DNA of 64,000 nt from Galeruca laticollis (GCA_963921935.1 OY998176.1:174588445-174652444); one strand, 5' to 3'. Shown: positions 23,010 through 36,800, counted from the first letter of the stretch. Notes: a model not told the origin generated them from the letters alone. Numbers and translations: made by a program.

Positions 23010-23880
23010 AGATAAATGCGACCGTATTAGTCGTCTGAAATAAACTGAATATAATTCCATAAAATAATTTCGACGTATTGGCCTGACCGTTTTTTGAAGG
23101 GAAAAACAACTACATTCCTGGCTAATTCCACGCAGAATATTGAATTACATCTCCTTCGTAAACCGTGACGTCGATCAACTATTTTTCCGATACGGACATC
23201 TGTGGTGATTCGCAACTGATAGCGGAATGGCATAGTACATTGAAGCGTTTTGACCTTCTTGGGTCTCTACAAGAGTGCCGTAATGCCTTCCAGTTCAGAG
23301 TCTCTAATCTGAACTGAAGATACCGTCCTCCAACAACTTCACTTGGCTCGTGTAGTTACACACAAGCAAGAAGCAGTCAGCTGGCGCTATCTTCACTTTC
23401 AGTTGCGAACCAACACCTCAAATAAATGCGACCGTATTAGTCGTCTGAAATAAAATGAATATAATTCCATAAAATAATTTCGACGTATTGGCCTGACCGT
23501 TTTTCGAAGGGAAAAACAACTAAATTCATGGCTAATTCCACGCAAAATATTGAATTACATCCCCTTCGGAAACCGTGACGTCGATCAACCATTTTGCCGA
23601 TACGGACATCTGTGGTGATTCGCAACTGATAGCGGAATGGCATAGTACACTGACGCGTTCCGACCTTCTTGGGTCTCTTCGAGAGTGCCGTCATGCCTTC
23701 CAGTTCAGAATCTCTTATCTAAACTGAAGATACCGTCCTCCGACAACTCCACTTGGCTCGTGTAGTTACACACAAGCGAAAAGCAGTCAGCTGGCGAAAT
23801 CCTCACTTTCATTTGCGAACAAACACTTCAGATAAATGCGACCGTATTAGTCGTATGAAATAAAATTAATATAATTTCAT
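23010..23880. repeat. Tandem array of a 410-bp unit (satellite-like), two full and one partial copy
   Basis: Each unit begins AGATAAATGCGACCGTATTA (23010, 23418 with one change, 23829), giving spacings of 408 and 411 bp. The first two units are nearly identical over their whole length, including CGACGTATTGGCCTGACCG and the GATAGCGGAATGGCATAGTAC block. The third breaks off after about 50 bp. Units are richer in G and C than their surroundings. A minus-strand frame of 73-85 codons recurs in both units but has no recognised domain. It may be a short satellite array or a duplicated fragment of an unknown element. Confidence 0.8.
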
Positions 23881-23906
23881 ATTTCATGAAATTATATTCA
23901 TTTTAT

Positions 23907-25487
23907 TGGTTCATGTAAAGGACTCAATATAGAATGGAATGTGAGGCAAAATAATATTTGAATATGATGGATATTAGGAAAATTCGGAGCAATAAAGAAG
24001 AATTGAAAGCAGATAATACTTAAAATATCATGAAATATTTGCTAAAAAATAGATTTACTGTAATTAGTAAGTTATTAAGAAATATTAAGACCATTTATAC
24101 AATTAACAAGACGAAATTTCTGCAAAATTTATAAATTGAATTGCAAAGTCGGTAAAATTTCATGACATGTCTTCGTATACATGAATATAGCAAATTAGAG
24201 GGATAAGCAAATAAAATGAAACAACAGGCTCTTTAATGATATGAATGAATATAAGACCAGTAACAGTAATAAAATAAAATCAGAATGCAAAACTGATATT
24301 TTAATGAAAATTTAGATACTAACGACACTAATAAATAAAGAGGATGGTGACATCAAGTTGATAGAATGAAATTACAAAAAAGTGGTTGTCGAAATAGAGA
24401 GTTTTTGGAGAAAAAACGTATTGAAAAGAAGTCTTGTGCCGAAAAGGTAATCAAAAAGTCATAAAAAGGTGTGAGGCTAATAATGACAAAGGAAAATAGA
24501 AAAAACAATTTGGAAGTGACTCAAAATAAAATCATTACCATGGTCAAAATAAAGAGGAGTGATATTTCAAAAAAGTACTTATCTGTGAATGGTTTATAAT
24601 TTATCAACCTGAATACAAGTAAATTCCAAATGTATGCAATCAAATTCCTGTGTCCCGTTGAGATAAGGATACAAATGAACGATATCCTGTCTCAATTCCC
24701 AGTAGAATCAAATGTATAAATCGCTTTTGTGGTAAGACTTTCTTGATTAATATTTATATTAACAACTTTTGAGATCTCATCACGAAATATCGTTTTCTTT
24801 AGGTTAAAATTCTGATTTGACAGTTATAACGAAATATCTTAACTCATAATCCTTAATCATTAGAAATAATTATAAAGTTTTGTTAAGATAAGTCGTTAAT
24901 TGTTGATAATTCTGGTTGAAAGTTTATAAATTATATCAATTGAAGATTTACTCGAAAAACAAATATTAAATTATTTCAAGAGCAAATGTGTCAACTGTCA
25001 ATGCCAAGTAGGTTCCGTATTTGAATTATTATATTTTACAATCAAGAAGAAACTGTAGCTTGCCTACAGAAAAATTCACAAGGCGCCTAATTTTATTTAA
25101 ATAATTTTTGAAATTCAAAACAAATATAATAATATTACACCACTAATTCAACCAGTATTTGAACGCACCTCTGGGAAAAAGATAATATCCGTGCTCATTC
25201 ATATTCAAGGCCAAATAACTTTGGTTACTGTTAAGGCTTATTCAAGTTATGGTAAAAATGTAAATATAAAACTTGAAATTAACGGAAACAGTAAGGTTTA
25301 AATTAATAAAACAAAATTTAATTATTACACAGGGTAAATCAAAATTACTACATGAAAAATTTCAATATATTGCATAAAGTTTTGAAGTAAAGGATAACTA
25401 CATAATAAGGTTTATATTTACAAAAGAAAATTTAAGCTGAAATGAAAATTCCTCCAATAAATAAAAAAAAATTGAAACATAACAATT
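23907..25487 (+). repeat. 5' LTR of Gypsy-type element A, 5'-truncated and with internal insertions
   Basis: It matches 29796-30310 in two blocks (23907-24128 and about 25080-25480), including CATTTATACAATTAACAAG and the CAAGGCCAAATAACTTTGG region. About 950 bp near 24128-25080 and a smaller stretch near 25310-25400 are absent from the other LTR. The 5' end is cut off where the 410-bp array begins. The 3' end is set by the primer-binding site that follows. Confidence 0.65.
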
Positions 25488-25507
25488 TGGCGCCCAACGT
25501 GGGGCGG
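25488..25507 (+). promoter_or_regulatory. Primer-binding site of LTR element A
   Basis: TTTGGCGCCCAACGTGGGGC directly follows the LTR. TGGCGCCC-type sequences complementary to a tRNA 3' end prime minus-strand synthesis in LTR retroelements. Confidence 0.75.
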
Positions 25508-25595
25508 TATAAATATAGGGTGTTCAAAAATATAAGGTAGATATTGTAAGTAGTATTTTCTGAATAATTGAATCATCAACTCAAGACATAGATCA

Positions 25596-27401
25596 TGGAT
25601 TTGGGAAATAGAAAATTGATGGAACATGGCAATCACAATACAGAGTAATGGTTAGAAAAGGTTGAAACACAACATGAATGATCACTGGATGTATACACAA
25701 GCAACACAAATGAGGAAGAACAAATAAATTCAGATAGAGAGGATGGAAATCAAAAGGAGCTACATGAAAGACCAGTAGATTGGACAGTAATATTAAGACA
25801 TATTTAAAATATGGGACAAAATATTAACAAGATAGGATAAAGAATGGATAATAAGGGACAACGAATGGAAGAGATGAAGTAAGATATGTAACAGAATAAT
25901 AATATCAAGTTTAAAGACAATCAAGCTAAGTTGGATGATATGAAACAAGATTTGAAACGGGATAATCAAAATATGAAGGAGGAAATGACCTAGAAATTGG
26001 AAAAGCAAGGAAAGGAAGTTCGTAAGATTAGGAATGATACGATTCAAATAATGAAAGACATAACAGAACGAGAGAACAAATTGAGGAGACATTGTAGAAA
26101 ATGGGGTAAAAATCAGAAACAAATTGGATAAAATAACGATGGAAATCAGACAAAATTCAGAAGGACACATCAACCATACTCAATACAAAATAGGGGACAT
26201 AGATAAAGAAATAGAAACAATTTTATTCAGAGTGAATATTGAGTCCTAGGAAACTAATGATAAAATACAAGAAATAAAGAATGGAATAGAAATGGTGGAA
26301 AAAACATTAAGTAATGGTAATAAAGACAACAAACAAGCTCTAGAAAATAAGGTAGAACATATAGTTAGAGATAAAAAAGACAAAATGGAGAGATTAAGGA
26401 AAATATTGATGACAATGGTAAGAAAATTAATGTATTGGAGAGAGAAAACATCGGAGAACAACTAAGAGAAGAAATGTTAGCAAGGACAGAAGACAGAATA
26501 AAACAAATTGCAGAGAAACTAAGAAGAGAAATAGGAAATCGGCAAGTTGGAAGAATTTTTATGAGTGGATGTGGAAGCCAAAATTTTATAAAATTTGATG
26601 AGAAAAGTAAGAGAATACATCCAAAAATATTTATTAGAAGTTTATGAAATAAAGTGAACATAAACGATCCTATTGACAATCTTAGAGAAGTGATAAGAGA
26701 TAGTTGATGAGGAAATGCATTATTATGGTTTAGTAGTACAGAATTTGGTATAAATAACTTCCAGGAATTTGAAAGTCAATTTATAAATTATTACTGGAGC
26801 GAGTACGCACAAACAATGGCACGAGAACGGTTGTATTTTGGAAAATAAGATCACAATAGGGGAACCAGTATGAATAATTATACATTCTTCTTCTTCTTAC
26901 AATGCCATATCCGTGATCGGACGTAGGCGACCTCTCACTTCTACCTGTGTTGTGCTCACCAGTTACCACAGGTAGAAGGGACCTACAGTTTAACGACGGA
27001 TCCGAACATTAGCAATATTTAATCCAGGATAACACGTAGAACCTCCTATGCTCGAAGAAGATTAAGTATTGTACATATCTAGACATTTCAAAAATCGTAC
27101 GGCTAAAACCATACCTATCCAGGGTATTAATACAATGGATCAGTTCAGTAAATATCTTCAACGAATTGTCAGAAATGTTACAAGGCCATATGATAATACT
27201 AACAGATCGGGTGGTTATAAAAATAATTATAATGGAAGGAACGAATTCCAGAATAGAAATGATGCAGACAAGTTTCAAAGAAACACAGTTAATAATCAAA
27301 AAAATAATGAAGCTTGCAGAAATAATAATGATTATAACGAAAATGGCTACAACAATTATAACCGGAATAGGTCGTACAACACTGATTCTAGATCTGCTTG
27401 A
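25596..27401 (+). pseudogene. Gag-like region of LTR element A, decayed
   Basis: Several short frames cover a Lys/Asn/Glu-rich, coiled-coil-like segment (25790-26500), a capsid-like block near 26700-26860 (ALLWFSSTEFG, then a YYWSEYAQ and ARERLYFGK stretch), and an Asn-rich tail (27069-27401, including INTMDQFSKYLQRIVRN). The capsid part resembles Gypsy Gag proteins. Many stops and frameshifts occur, and the coding region is interrupted by a short inserted fragment at 26883-27010. No protease, reverse transcriptase or integrase remains before the 3' LTR. Confidence 0.55.
26883..27010 (-). mobile_element. SINE or LINE 3'-tail fragment
   Basis: A TTCTTCTTCTTA run is followed by CCATATCCGTGATCGGACG, GTAGGCGACC and a block with CCACAGGTAGAAGGGACC and TAACGACGGATCCGAAC. 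Such A-rich-tailed fragments, read as the inverse, recur widely in insect genomes as SINE or RTE-type LINE tails. It splits the Gag relic between its capsid part and its Asn-rich tail. The family is from memory; the target duplication is not resolved. Confidence 0.45.
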
Positions 27402-27489
27402 GGAATATGTTGGTCTTATACAACTAGCCCACAATCTCGTAAAGCCGATTTCACATGTACCTTGTGGTTTTTGTATTGGGACCTTCTCT

Positions 27490-29072
27490 TCATATTGATA
27501 CGAGCAAGATCATCTCCCAATTGCGAAAGAAACAATCGTCGTCGCGAGTAATTTTTTTATGCTAATCAGGATTTTTCTCAATCAACAAAATGAAAGCATT
27601 TGAGGCACAAATATCTACCATATTCATAAATAGACTATATGGCCATCGAGCTGTTTTTCTGCCACACGAATACTCTGTGATAAGCTTATCAGCATTGTCA
27701 ACGCCACCCTTAGTTGCATTGTAATCCAAAATCATATATGGTTCATTTTGGATGTTTGGACAAATTTTATCATCATCATGTCAACTTGATATTACATGCA
27801 CCATCCTATTCTTTTTGGGAATGTACGAGACCATCGTTAGGTCTTTCCTAAATGCAAACATAGATGATTCTATAGTCCTGGATGTTAGTTTTAGCTGTGT
27901 TGGTGTGTCTGACTTATTTTTGCGATCAGTTTCAAGTAATGTGAGTTTCTTCGTCAACAAATAATTAGCCAACGAAACACTTGAGAAAAAGTTATCGGTC
28001 GTTATTCCTCGCCAGCTCTCATGGTACGGTACTACCAAATCTGATACGACACGAAATCCTTTATTCTTCTCTGTTACACCTCCGCGAGATTTTCCAATAT
28101 AAACTTGAAGGTTGCATAAATATGACGTTTCAACATCAGCGGCTGCCCAAATTTTTATACCGTATTGTCCAGGTTTTAATTTTATATATTGCCTAAATGA
28201 ACATTTTCCTCGGAAACACACCAACTGCTCATCAATGGTAATATGTTCATATGGTTCAAATGCCTTTTCACAATTTTCAACAAACATATCCCAAATATCT
28301 CTTATTGCTGCTAACTTGTCTGGATCCTTTGGCTCAGCTCTTGTAGATTTGTCGTCGAATCGTAAAAAAAATTATATTTGCTCAAACCTCTCCCGCGATA
28401 ATGCAACTGTAAAAAATGATCGACGTATGGATGTATTAGTAGACCACATTTCTCGAGTAGATTCCTTTCCACATCTGAATGCACCTGCTTTTAGAAATAC
28501 TCCCAAAAAATTATCAAGTTCATCCTTTTCAAGAACCAGCCATTCCTTTTTATTGCTTGGATTTTTGGTATTTCACTCATCAAAATATCTAGTAGCTTCT
28601 TCATTAGTATGACGACAAATAATATATTTCATTTCCATTGTCAAACACAGGATGGAGAAATCTAGGAACGTTATAGAATTTTTACTGTAATTTGTCACAA
28701 AGGCCTACTATTCCACTGCAAACCCGATTTCGCCGTACATATTGGGCCACTGAAATCCTGAACATATTCTTGAGGCTCCGTAGGTTCGGTAGGTTCTGCG
28801 TCCGACTCCACTTCTCTTTGTATTTCTAGATTATCCTCTGTTTCGGACACATCCTCCTTCATTGAATCTTGATCGTCCGCTTTGTCCGATTCTTCTTCGC
28901 TTTCATACTCCATTTCATCCTCTAACTCTTGATTTTTTATTATTTCTTCAAATTCTGCCTTTGTAAGTGGTCTGGTTTTCTCCCAACGGTTCATTCTGAC
29001 TGAAAACGTTAAGAAAATCCTGTTTATTGATGCAATTTTTTTGCATTCCTTAATGCCGAATCTGGGTCGCAA
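27490..29072 (-). pseudogene. piggyBac-type transposase, decayed
   Basis: On the minus strand an acidic N-terminal region (29072-28695, beginning near MNRWEKTRPLTKAEFEE) is followed, after stops and frameshifts, by the DDE domain. It reads KEWLVLEKDELDNFLGVF near 28550, ITIDEQLVCFRGKC (first Asp), RGITTDNFFSS (second Asp) and GGVDNADKL (third Asp, near 27690), then the RWPYSLFMNMVDI block. The longest open piece is 28287-27781 (168 codons). All three catalytic Asp are intact, but at least two frameshifts and several stops kill it, and the C-terminal Cys-rich domain cannot be traced. Confidence 0.85.
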
Positions 29073-29227
29073 CGGGACCCCACTTACCTACACGTTCTGA
29101 TACTAGACACTATAGCTACAACGCGCCGCAGCATACTAAAAGATCGTGCAACATGTATTTACCGACACATCTCGAGATGCGATGTTGCTAATATGTTCAA
29201 ATAAAAAATATATTAGATAAAATTGTC

Positions 29228-29272
29228 TCGGAGTCCCAATGGGATCCTGCATAGGCATTCAAGGGTTATGAA
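29228..29272 (-). repeat. piggyBac-type terminal repeat
   Basis: Read on the minus strand from 29272 it begins CCCTTGAATGCCTATGCAGG and contains the small palindrome ATCCCATTGGGA. It is preceded by TTAT or AACC, not a clean TTAA. CCCTT-starting ends are typical of piggyBac elements. The opposite end was not found, so the element looks truncated near 27480. Confidence 0.5.
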
Positions 29273-29795
29273 GGACCCTATGAAATTTATAATAAACAAA
29301 GAGTAAACAGTTATATATTAAAAGACATACATAATGATAAAATGAAGGGAATCTCTAATATACATCAAATTCACATAAATTATGTAGAAAACTAAATAAA
29401 TATTTTAGGGGAAACTGATTAAAAATTAGCCAATCTTAATTATTAATATAGAAGTAGAATTAGGAACGTATAGTTAGTTAGTAGAGAAGTAGAAATCAGA
29501 AGTTATATTTACAAGAAGATAGTATGATACATATTTTCACTTAGTTATAAAACTCTTTCGTATTTTATTGAACGTTCTAGTTTAATTTTCAAAAACTGCA
29601 GTTGACATAGTTTCAATAAGATGAGTAAATTTGCAATTTCTTATAAAATTAATTTGTTATATAGATTAGTAAATGAAAAACTTTATTGTTGTGAGTTAGT
29701 TAGTAGGTAGCGGGTTATGTTGAAAAATGGAACGGACGATGTGGTATTACAATTTTTCAGACAATTATACTTAAAGTTAGGTATAAAAGGACATT

Positions 29796-30310
29796 GGTTC
29801 ATGCAAATGACTTGATATAAAATGTAATGTGAGGCAAAATAATCTTTGAATATAATGGAAATTCGGAAAATTGGGAGTTATCGTAAGGAAGAATTGGCAG
29901 CAGATAATACTTAGAATATTATTAAAGAAGTGCCAAAAAGTAGATTCACCGTAATAAGTAGGTTATTAAGAAATATTAAGACCATTTATACAATTAACAA
30001 GACGAAATATCTGCAAAATTTGTACACACAAGGCGCCCAAGTTTATTTTAATAATTTTTGAAATTCAATACTAATACACTACTAATTCACCCAGTATTTC
30101 AACGCACATCTGGGAAAAAGAGGTGCTCATTCATAATCAAGGCCAAATAACTTTGGTTCCAGTTAGTCCGATGGCTTATTGAAGTTATGGTAAAAAGGTG
30201 AATATAAAATTTGAAATAAAGGAAAACAATGAAGTTTATATTTACAAAAGAAAATTTAATACCAAAGTAAAATAAAAATTCCTACATTAAATTAAAAAAG
30301 AATTAAAATA
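29796..30310 (+). repeat. 3' LTR of Gypsy-type element A (start uncertain)
   Basis: It is homologous to the 5' LTR blocks at 23907-24128 and 25080-25480, and ends at the same AAAATATAACAAT before flanking sequence. A TATAAAAGG box-like sequence lies just before the matched part (29780), so the true LTR start is further left, perhaps after the ATTTTAGGGGAAACTG purine run near 29400. Confidence 0.6.
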
Positions 30311-30323
30311 TAACAATGTATAA

Positions 30324-30342
30324 ATATATATATATATATATT
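30324..30342. repeat. Short (TA)n tract
   Basis: A 19-base TA run immediately after the 3' LTR of element A. Confidence 0.9.
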
Positions 30343-32154
30343 AGAATTATTTATTTCCTTGACCGCTTGAGTTATATATTGGTTACTTTCTCGGATTAAA
30401 GGTTGAATATACTTAAAATCATTTATTAACGACGTACGTTTCGACTTATAAGGCCCTTCTTTTTATACTTTTGGTTTGATAAAAGCTCACAAAGGCATTC
30501 CTCCAGATTTCATCAAAATTCACTTTTGGCCGAACAAGAGGTCACTACGCTTTTCTCATAGTTTCATTGAAAATCCTCGAATATTCGGAAAGTTCGAAAC
30601 TCTGTATTTTTGGTATATCGCTTCTCATTGTGCTGTCCACATTTTGTGAATTTGGAAATAATTTTAAGCGATAACTGCTTTGTTGAAGTAAAAATCCTTG
30701 TGAGTTAGGAAGTATATTGAGATAGAAGGTATATTTCATACCCCTGCATTAGGTAACAAGTCTGCCACTGGAGTTTGGTCTATATTTTCTACAGTTAATC
30801 GAGGTTCAAAAGTAATTTTGGTGGTTGGTCCTAAGCGCGAGCTTTTCAAAGTTTATAAGTTCTGATACTTTCATTCACCCGTTAAGTATACATCCATAAT
30901 ACACCGAATTTAGTGAATGAAATTGAAAAATGAGTGACTGATATTCATACAATTTATTAGTTACATTTCAACCAATGGAATAGGGTGGTTGACTAATATT
31001 TATGAGATTCATAAGCAATATTAGTGAAAACTTTGTATCAGTATACTACAGTATTGAAATTTTGTAACAAAAGGAAATTGGAGACAAACAACCTTTCTAG
31101 TTGAGAAAGTTGGGATAATGAACAACTACAATCTCGGGATTCATGTCTTGTGAGGCAATAAAATCATATTGCTACAACAAACGTGATGAGATCTTCAAGC
31201 ATATTAACAATGATCATTTTTGTGTTCCCAACTGAAAAAGGATTATATCCCTGCTGTCCGTCTGTGGTATTTTACATATTTGTTGTGAAGATGACATGAT
31301 CTAAACATAACGCAACATATTCACCTTTCATTTTAACCTCGAAGTTTGTTTGATAGGCCGTAATATTATGAGACTTAGAGGAGGTTTTCAACAAGGTTTT
31401 GGTCTGAATAATATATCCTGAGAGCCAGACGGAAATTCTCTGGAAGTCTAGCGAAATAATGCCTTTTGTCTTTTTTGTAATGGAATTTTTGGAATATTGG
31501 TATCATTGGTATTTTCCCCCTTCAGGGCGCAGGCTGGAAGTGTGTTGGAAGTTTTACCAGTGATGGATTTCTTTGGGTTGTTTTGGATTGGTACATGACT
31601 GGTGTATATTTGGCAAACATTACTTTAGTTAGGAAATGCGTATGCGACGGTTATTGCGATAGCTGAATTGATGAAAAGTTTCAGCGACGTACTAGCGACG
31701 TACTTCATGATTCACAACTTTGAGAAACTACACTGTGGTAATTGAATTTGGGTATACTATAGAGATTGCCTGGTTAATGGCTGAAAAAGTAGAGTTATAG
31801 AAATGACAAATCAGGGAGACCTTTAATGGCAATGGTTAGCAGCCAATGGGAGGCCAGTGAGTTTCTTATTGGCTCTGGATCACGGTTGGTATGACCATGG
31901 TGTAATAAGGGTGTCTCTGGCGATTCAATGGCTGGGTAATAACGTACGATCCATATACCAAGCCTCTGATTAGTTTATAGGAATGAGGATAGGTGGACTA
32001 TTCGTCTTGACATACACGTTGTTACCTTGGGGAAAGAAGGACTTAAATTGACAGTATTGGAGGATAGACTACTGACGGAATAGAATGCTTCTCAAGAAAC
32101 TGAGATGGATGATGCAATACTGTTTTCCATCGTAGTCGAAGATTAGTCTGACGT

Positions 32155-32160
<6 letters not shown>
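30343..32160. other. Unassigned DNA with a possible ribozyme remnant
   Basis: No gene was recognised. On the minus strand, 30442-30431 reads GAAACGTACGTC, the 3' half of a hammerhead (GAAA, helix III ACG/CGT, cleavage C), preceded by TATAAGTC; the CTGATGA half is not recognisable. The part from 31820 to 32100 is somewhat richer in G and C, with a roughly 50-codon open stretch near 31826-31975 that has no recognised family. Confidence 0.4.

Positions 32161-32230
<70 letters not shown>
32161..32230. repeat. (TA)n microsatellite
   Basis: A 70-base TA run that borders the LTR beginning at about 32245. Confidence 0.95.
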
Positions 32231-32234
<4 letters not shown>

Positions 32235-32244
32235 ATATATCTTA

Positions 32245-33868
32245 TATCCTTTAATTGTAATTGCCCCGCGTTGGGAGCCAAATTATCATATATCTAATAT
32301 TCTGTGATGAATTTTAATTGTTTAACTTAAATGTTTTTAAACCTTCATATAAAGATAAATTTCAATTCGCCTCATGCTGGCCACTAATTTGTTTTAAATT
32401 CAATCTAATAATTATATTTGCCCCCGTTTGGGTGACAATTTGATATACTGTACTATACCTCTAATGAATGGATATATGAATATAACAATATGAAATATTA
32501 TTTGTCAACGTTTTACAATCAGTGATTGTAGCGACACTATTGCACCCACACCTTTAGCAGCGTATGTAACCTATTCTAATTTTGACAGTAGTTGTCAAAC
32601 AATGCCCGGCTAAGATTAATTTTGTATTTAGAAAGATGAACTTATTCACAATCGACTTAATCACTCTTGTCTCAGGGTGGGAATAATTCAAATTCTATAA
32701 TTTCAACGTATTCTCTAAATTAAATATTACTCAATTATTCAGAATCTCGTGTAACTATTTATTCAATATAATAGAAGGCACTTTAATTATCTTATGACAT
32801 TTACGATTGTACTGTCACTGAAAATTAATCAAATGTCACTGATTAGATCGAAAATTCTATTGCATGCAAAATATTAGATTCGATGAAAATAGATACTGAA
32901 TTAATACCACAGTGAGTTGGAATCAAAATTATATATTGTACTATCACATAACAAATTTCAAAAAAATTATTGTTTTCCAAAAATACCATAGAAGAACAAA
33001 GATAGTATTACCTACCTTAAAGCAAAAGTTCAAATCGTCGAATTTACACTTGACGTGTATCAATGTCAAATAACACAGTCTCCGTTCAAAATTGTCTATT
33101 CAAAAAAATTCCTTCACTTGATGTGAAATTTCATATATGTAACGTTAATTTTGTTTTAATTCAAATGATCCTATAGATGCATCTATTTTAAATGTATTTA
33201 AAAGGCTGTTAATTCTCGAGAAATAATTTTAAAAAAAAAACTGGTGCGGACTCACCAACTAGGAACAGGAAAAACTCGTACGTATTCTAAACGTATTTAG
33301 AATTCTGCATACTTTCTAAATGAATGATTTAGAAAACAGGAACCACTTACACTATATACGATGCAATACTTCTTCGAATTATGCACGCACTGGCTTCATA
33401 ATGTATGGCTTCATGATCTGATTGTATAATAGAATAATTTCTATCATATTTTCAAAAAAATGAGACCACTCTCAATATGATGTTGTCTCGTGGTGGTTTC
33501 AAATTCAACTAACTAAACTTTGTTCAAATTAATAAATCTATCTTCCTGTGGTTACGAGATTTGCTTGTTTTAAAAAAAATACTAATTTATGTTTCCCAAT
33601 AACAAAGAGAGATTTGAATTATTTTATTACAATTGTAATTCTGCTAGCAAAGACCTCTGTATTTTGAAATTTCAATTATATTTTCCAAATCGTGATATGA
33701 TTTATCTATCATTAGATATATTCTGCATAAATGTCATCAGAAATTAAGATGTCAAATTTGATATGTATACCGAATCTTTCAAAATGTGTGTATCGAAAGT
33801 ATTGCATACAAATATGAATAATTTTCCTTATTTTATTGTTTCTTTTAAATTTCAATTAGAGGAACTGT
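32245..33868 (-). repeat. 3' LTR of minus-strand LTR element B, about 1.6 kb
   Basis: It matches 37980-39600 plus 44680-44757 over its length with small indels; for example CGATGAAAATAGATACTGAA and TTACACTATATACGATGCAA occur in both. On the minus strand it begins just after a purine tract (the inverse of CCCCCTAATA at 33877-33886) that fits a polypurine tract. It ends beside the TA tract at 32230. It carries three of the four primer-site-like motifs described for the partner LTR. Confidence 0.75.
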
Positions 33869-33899
33869 ATTAAATCCCCCTAATAAAATAATGACAAAT

Positions 33900-36800
33900 C
33901 GATTCTTGTACATTACTATAATTTTATCTTTAAAAATTGCCAAATACTATACTAGTAACTTAGTAATACTTTCCAAATAATTATAAACATATTTCCAAAA
34001 TCTTATCTTCAATCAAATTAAACTATTGTCCCGAATTACCATAAAACTTATTAACTCTACTATATCTATATTTAAAATTTCACGTAACATACTATTATTT
34101 GTTATTCTAAAATTTTCTATATACATGCTGATAATTTCTTCTATGATCTCTAATATTCCCAACTCTGTTCTTGATCTGTCTTTCAATAGTTATGGAACTG
34201 GATATGATTTTGCTTTAAAATGTCTCAATATCCTTCACTTTCATATAATATCCATAATTTCATTAAGCAACCCTCGGTTCTTTCGACATTATTCTCTCAT
34301 ATGTCTCAAATAATTCATTTATAAATTCATAATATTCTTCAATACAATCTGTTCAATTACCATTCATTTCCATATCTCCTATTTCTTCTATCTTATGCAC
34401 ATCATTCTCACCATTTTCACTTCTTTTTCAATCTATCCTTCATATTTCATTATCAAATTCTTTACTTTTCTCCATATTCCTTATTTCCACTCACTAAATA
34501 CAATTCTTCCGTAACTACACTCGTTTTTATATTCCATAACTTCTTATTATCCTCTTCAATTGTCAATACTTCCCTATTTACCTCCTTAAATTCAATTCTT
34601 TCACCATTTAATTATATCTATCTTTTCAAAATCAATTATGTCGTTATATTTCATCAATTCATCAATAACTAAGTCTGTTTCTAACTTCTTTATCAACAAT
34701 GCTTGCATATCAATTTCTTTCCCATCCTTTAATTCAATCTTTTGTATTATAGATTTGCTTAGTTCATATAACTTCTCTCCATTTGCTCCTATAAATGTAA
34801 TCATTTCCTCCTGTCCATCTATTTGTTGCCTAATTTCATTTCTATTTTCATTATCATTTCTTGTATCAAAGTTTCTAAAATCTCTTCTATTCTCAAAATA
34901 CTTGTTGTCATCAATTTTATCTCCATTTCCATATATTCGTTTTTTATTTCTGTAACTTCTATTCTCATTTCCATAATTCATATCTACATATCTATCATTT
35001 CTTTTATTATCAAACCCTGTTCATATAATTTCTATCTACATGTTTTTAAATATTATTTGTTAATCATAAACCTTCTATTTACATATCGTTTTATATCCCT
35101 TCCTTATCATGTACAATTCCTGTTTCGTTTTCTAGATTTCGTTCCTATAATCCTGTCATAATATTCAATTTTATTTTATTTTCCCAGGCTTCGTCTTATT
35201 CTCTTCTCTTATTGTTTGATTCTCTTTCGGTTCCCTAAATTCGATTAAATTTTCCACTATATCCTTTCTAAAATCATTGTGCCATATTCGTTTCCTAGAT
35301 TTCTTTAAATTTTCCACTATGTTCTTTTTAAATTCATTCCCCCATATCTCATCATCTTCCTCATATATTCTTGTTTCTGTATTTTCTTGCCAGAAATGCA
35401 TTACAATTTGCATCTCAAATTCTTCCGTATCATTGAAATGATTTTTTATTATTTTCTTCTCCACCATAATCCCAATTCCTATTATTTCATTTCCAATTAT
35501 ATCAATAAAAACTCTTGTATCAATTATTTCCATATTTCTATCAAGTTTCACTCCTATTTCGATATTTTCTGTATAAATTATTCGTCCGGCATTTTGTTTT
35601 GTGGTTTCTTCTATTTCTTCTACAGTTTCTTGTAATCTTTTGTTCATTTCCTTCAATTCCCAATTAAATTATTTCCCCCTATTATAATTATTATTCCTTT
35701 TTACCATATGTCACGATTTAATTTACTATATTATCATCTAATTCTTTTATTTTCCAATAAATATTTTTTTCATAAAATTTCATAACTTCTTCACTTCCTA
35801 TATTCTGTAAATTAATATCTATCATTTCAGTTTCCTTCTCAACTTCCTTAATCTCCATTAAACTTTTTATTTTTATAAATCTATTTTTTCAGATATATTC
35901 TTATTTTGTTTGTTTAGTTCTGTTTGAATTGCTCTAGATAAATTTTCATCTAGTCATCTATCTAATCCTCGTACTTCTTCTACTACCTGTTTTTTAAATT
36001 GTTCTTTGATTTTAACTCCATTTTCTTGAATTTCTTTTTTCAAATCCTTATTTTGTTCTTCCATATCTACTTTCTTCTCGGCACTTTGTTTCCTGAATTG
36101 CTCGTTTTTATCTTTGATTTTCTTAATTTCATTTAAGGTTTCCATGTTCACTTCTTCTATTCTTCCATTTCAGTCATTATATTTCTTATTCAAATTCTGT
36201 TCATACATTTGTTTGTCCTTGTACTTTAATAGACTGTATCTCTTCAATTAGTTTCTCATTTCGTTTCTTCACTTCCACTTGAATTGCTCCAGATACATTT
36301 TCTTCGATACATCTTCCTAATTCTTGAACTTGTTCTATCACATGCTTGTTTATATCTTCCCTGATTTTAATGTAATTTTCTTGAATTTTCATCCGTACAT
36401 TTTCATTCTGGCCCTTCATATCTTCTTTCACATTTCCCATTTTCTTTCTAAACTCTTCATTCTCTTCCCCAATTTTCTTAATCTCATTCAAACTTTCCAT
36501 TTTCACCTCATCACCTCATTTTCTTTTCCAAGTTATTCATGTCCCCTTTATATCATTTTCTCATTCATTTTTACCCACATGTTGTCCATTTTTCCATTTA
36601 AATCTCCACTCATATTATTCATATCTCCCCTCAAAATCTCTTCCATCTTATTCATATTCTCATTTTGTTTGTCCATTGTTCCATTCATGTTGTTCATATT
36701 CGCATTTATATTATTTATATCTCCCCTAATATCTTCCTTCATACTATTCATATTGGCAAATAATTGTTGCATCATTTCCATGATCTGATCATCTTTATTT

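Noticed and set aside
23010..23880. Hammerhead ribozyme inside the 410-bp tandem unit
   Set aside because: CTGAAGA and CTGATAG occur, but no GAAA with matching helices; many satellites carry ribozymes, this one does not appear to.
25793..26679. Minus-strand hydrophobic frames (Leu/Ile/Phe-rich)
   Set aside because: They are antisense shadows of the Lys/Glu-rich Gag relic of element A. The same holds for plus-strand frames at 34638-36788 over element B.
30431..30455. GAAACGTACGTC on the minus strand as a full hammerhead
   Set aside because: Only the 3' half fits; no CTGATGA lies at the needed distance. Kept as a note in the unassigned stretch.
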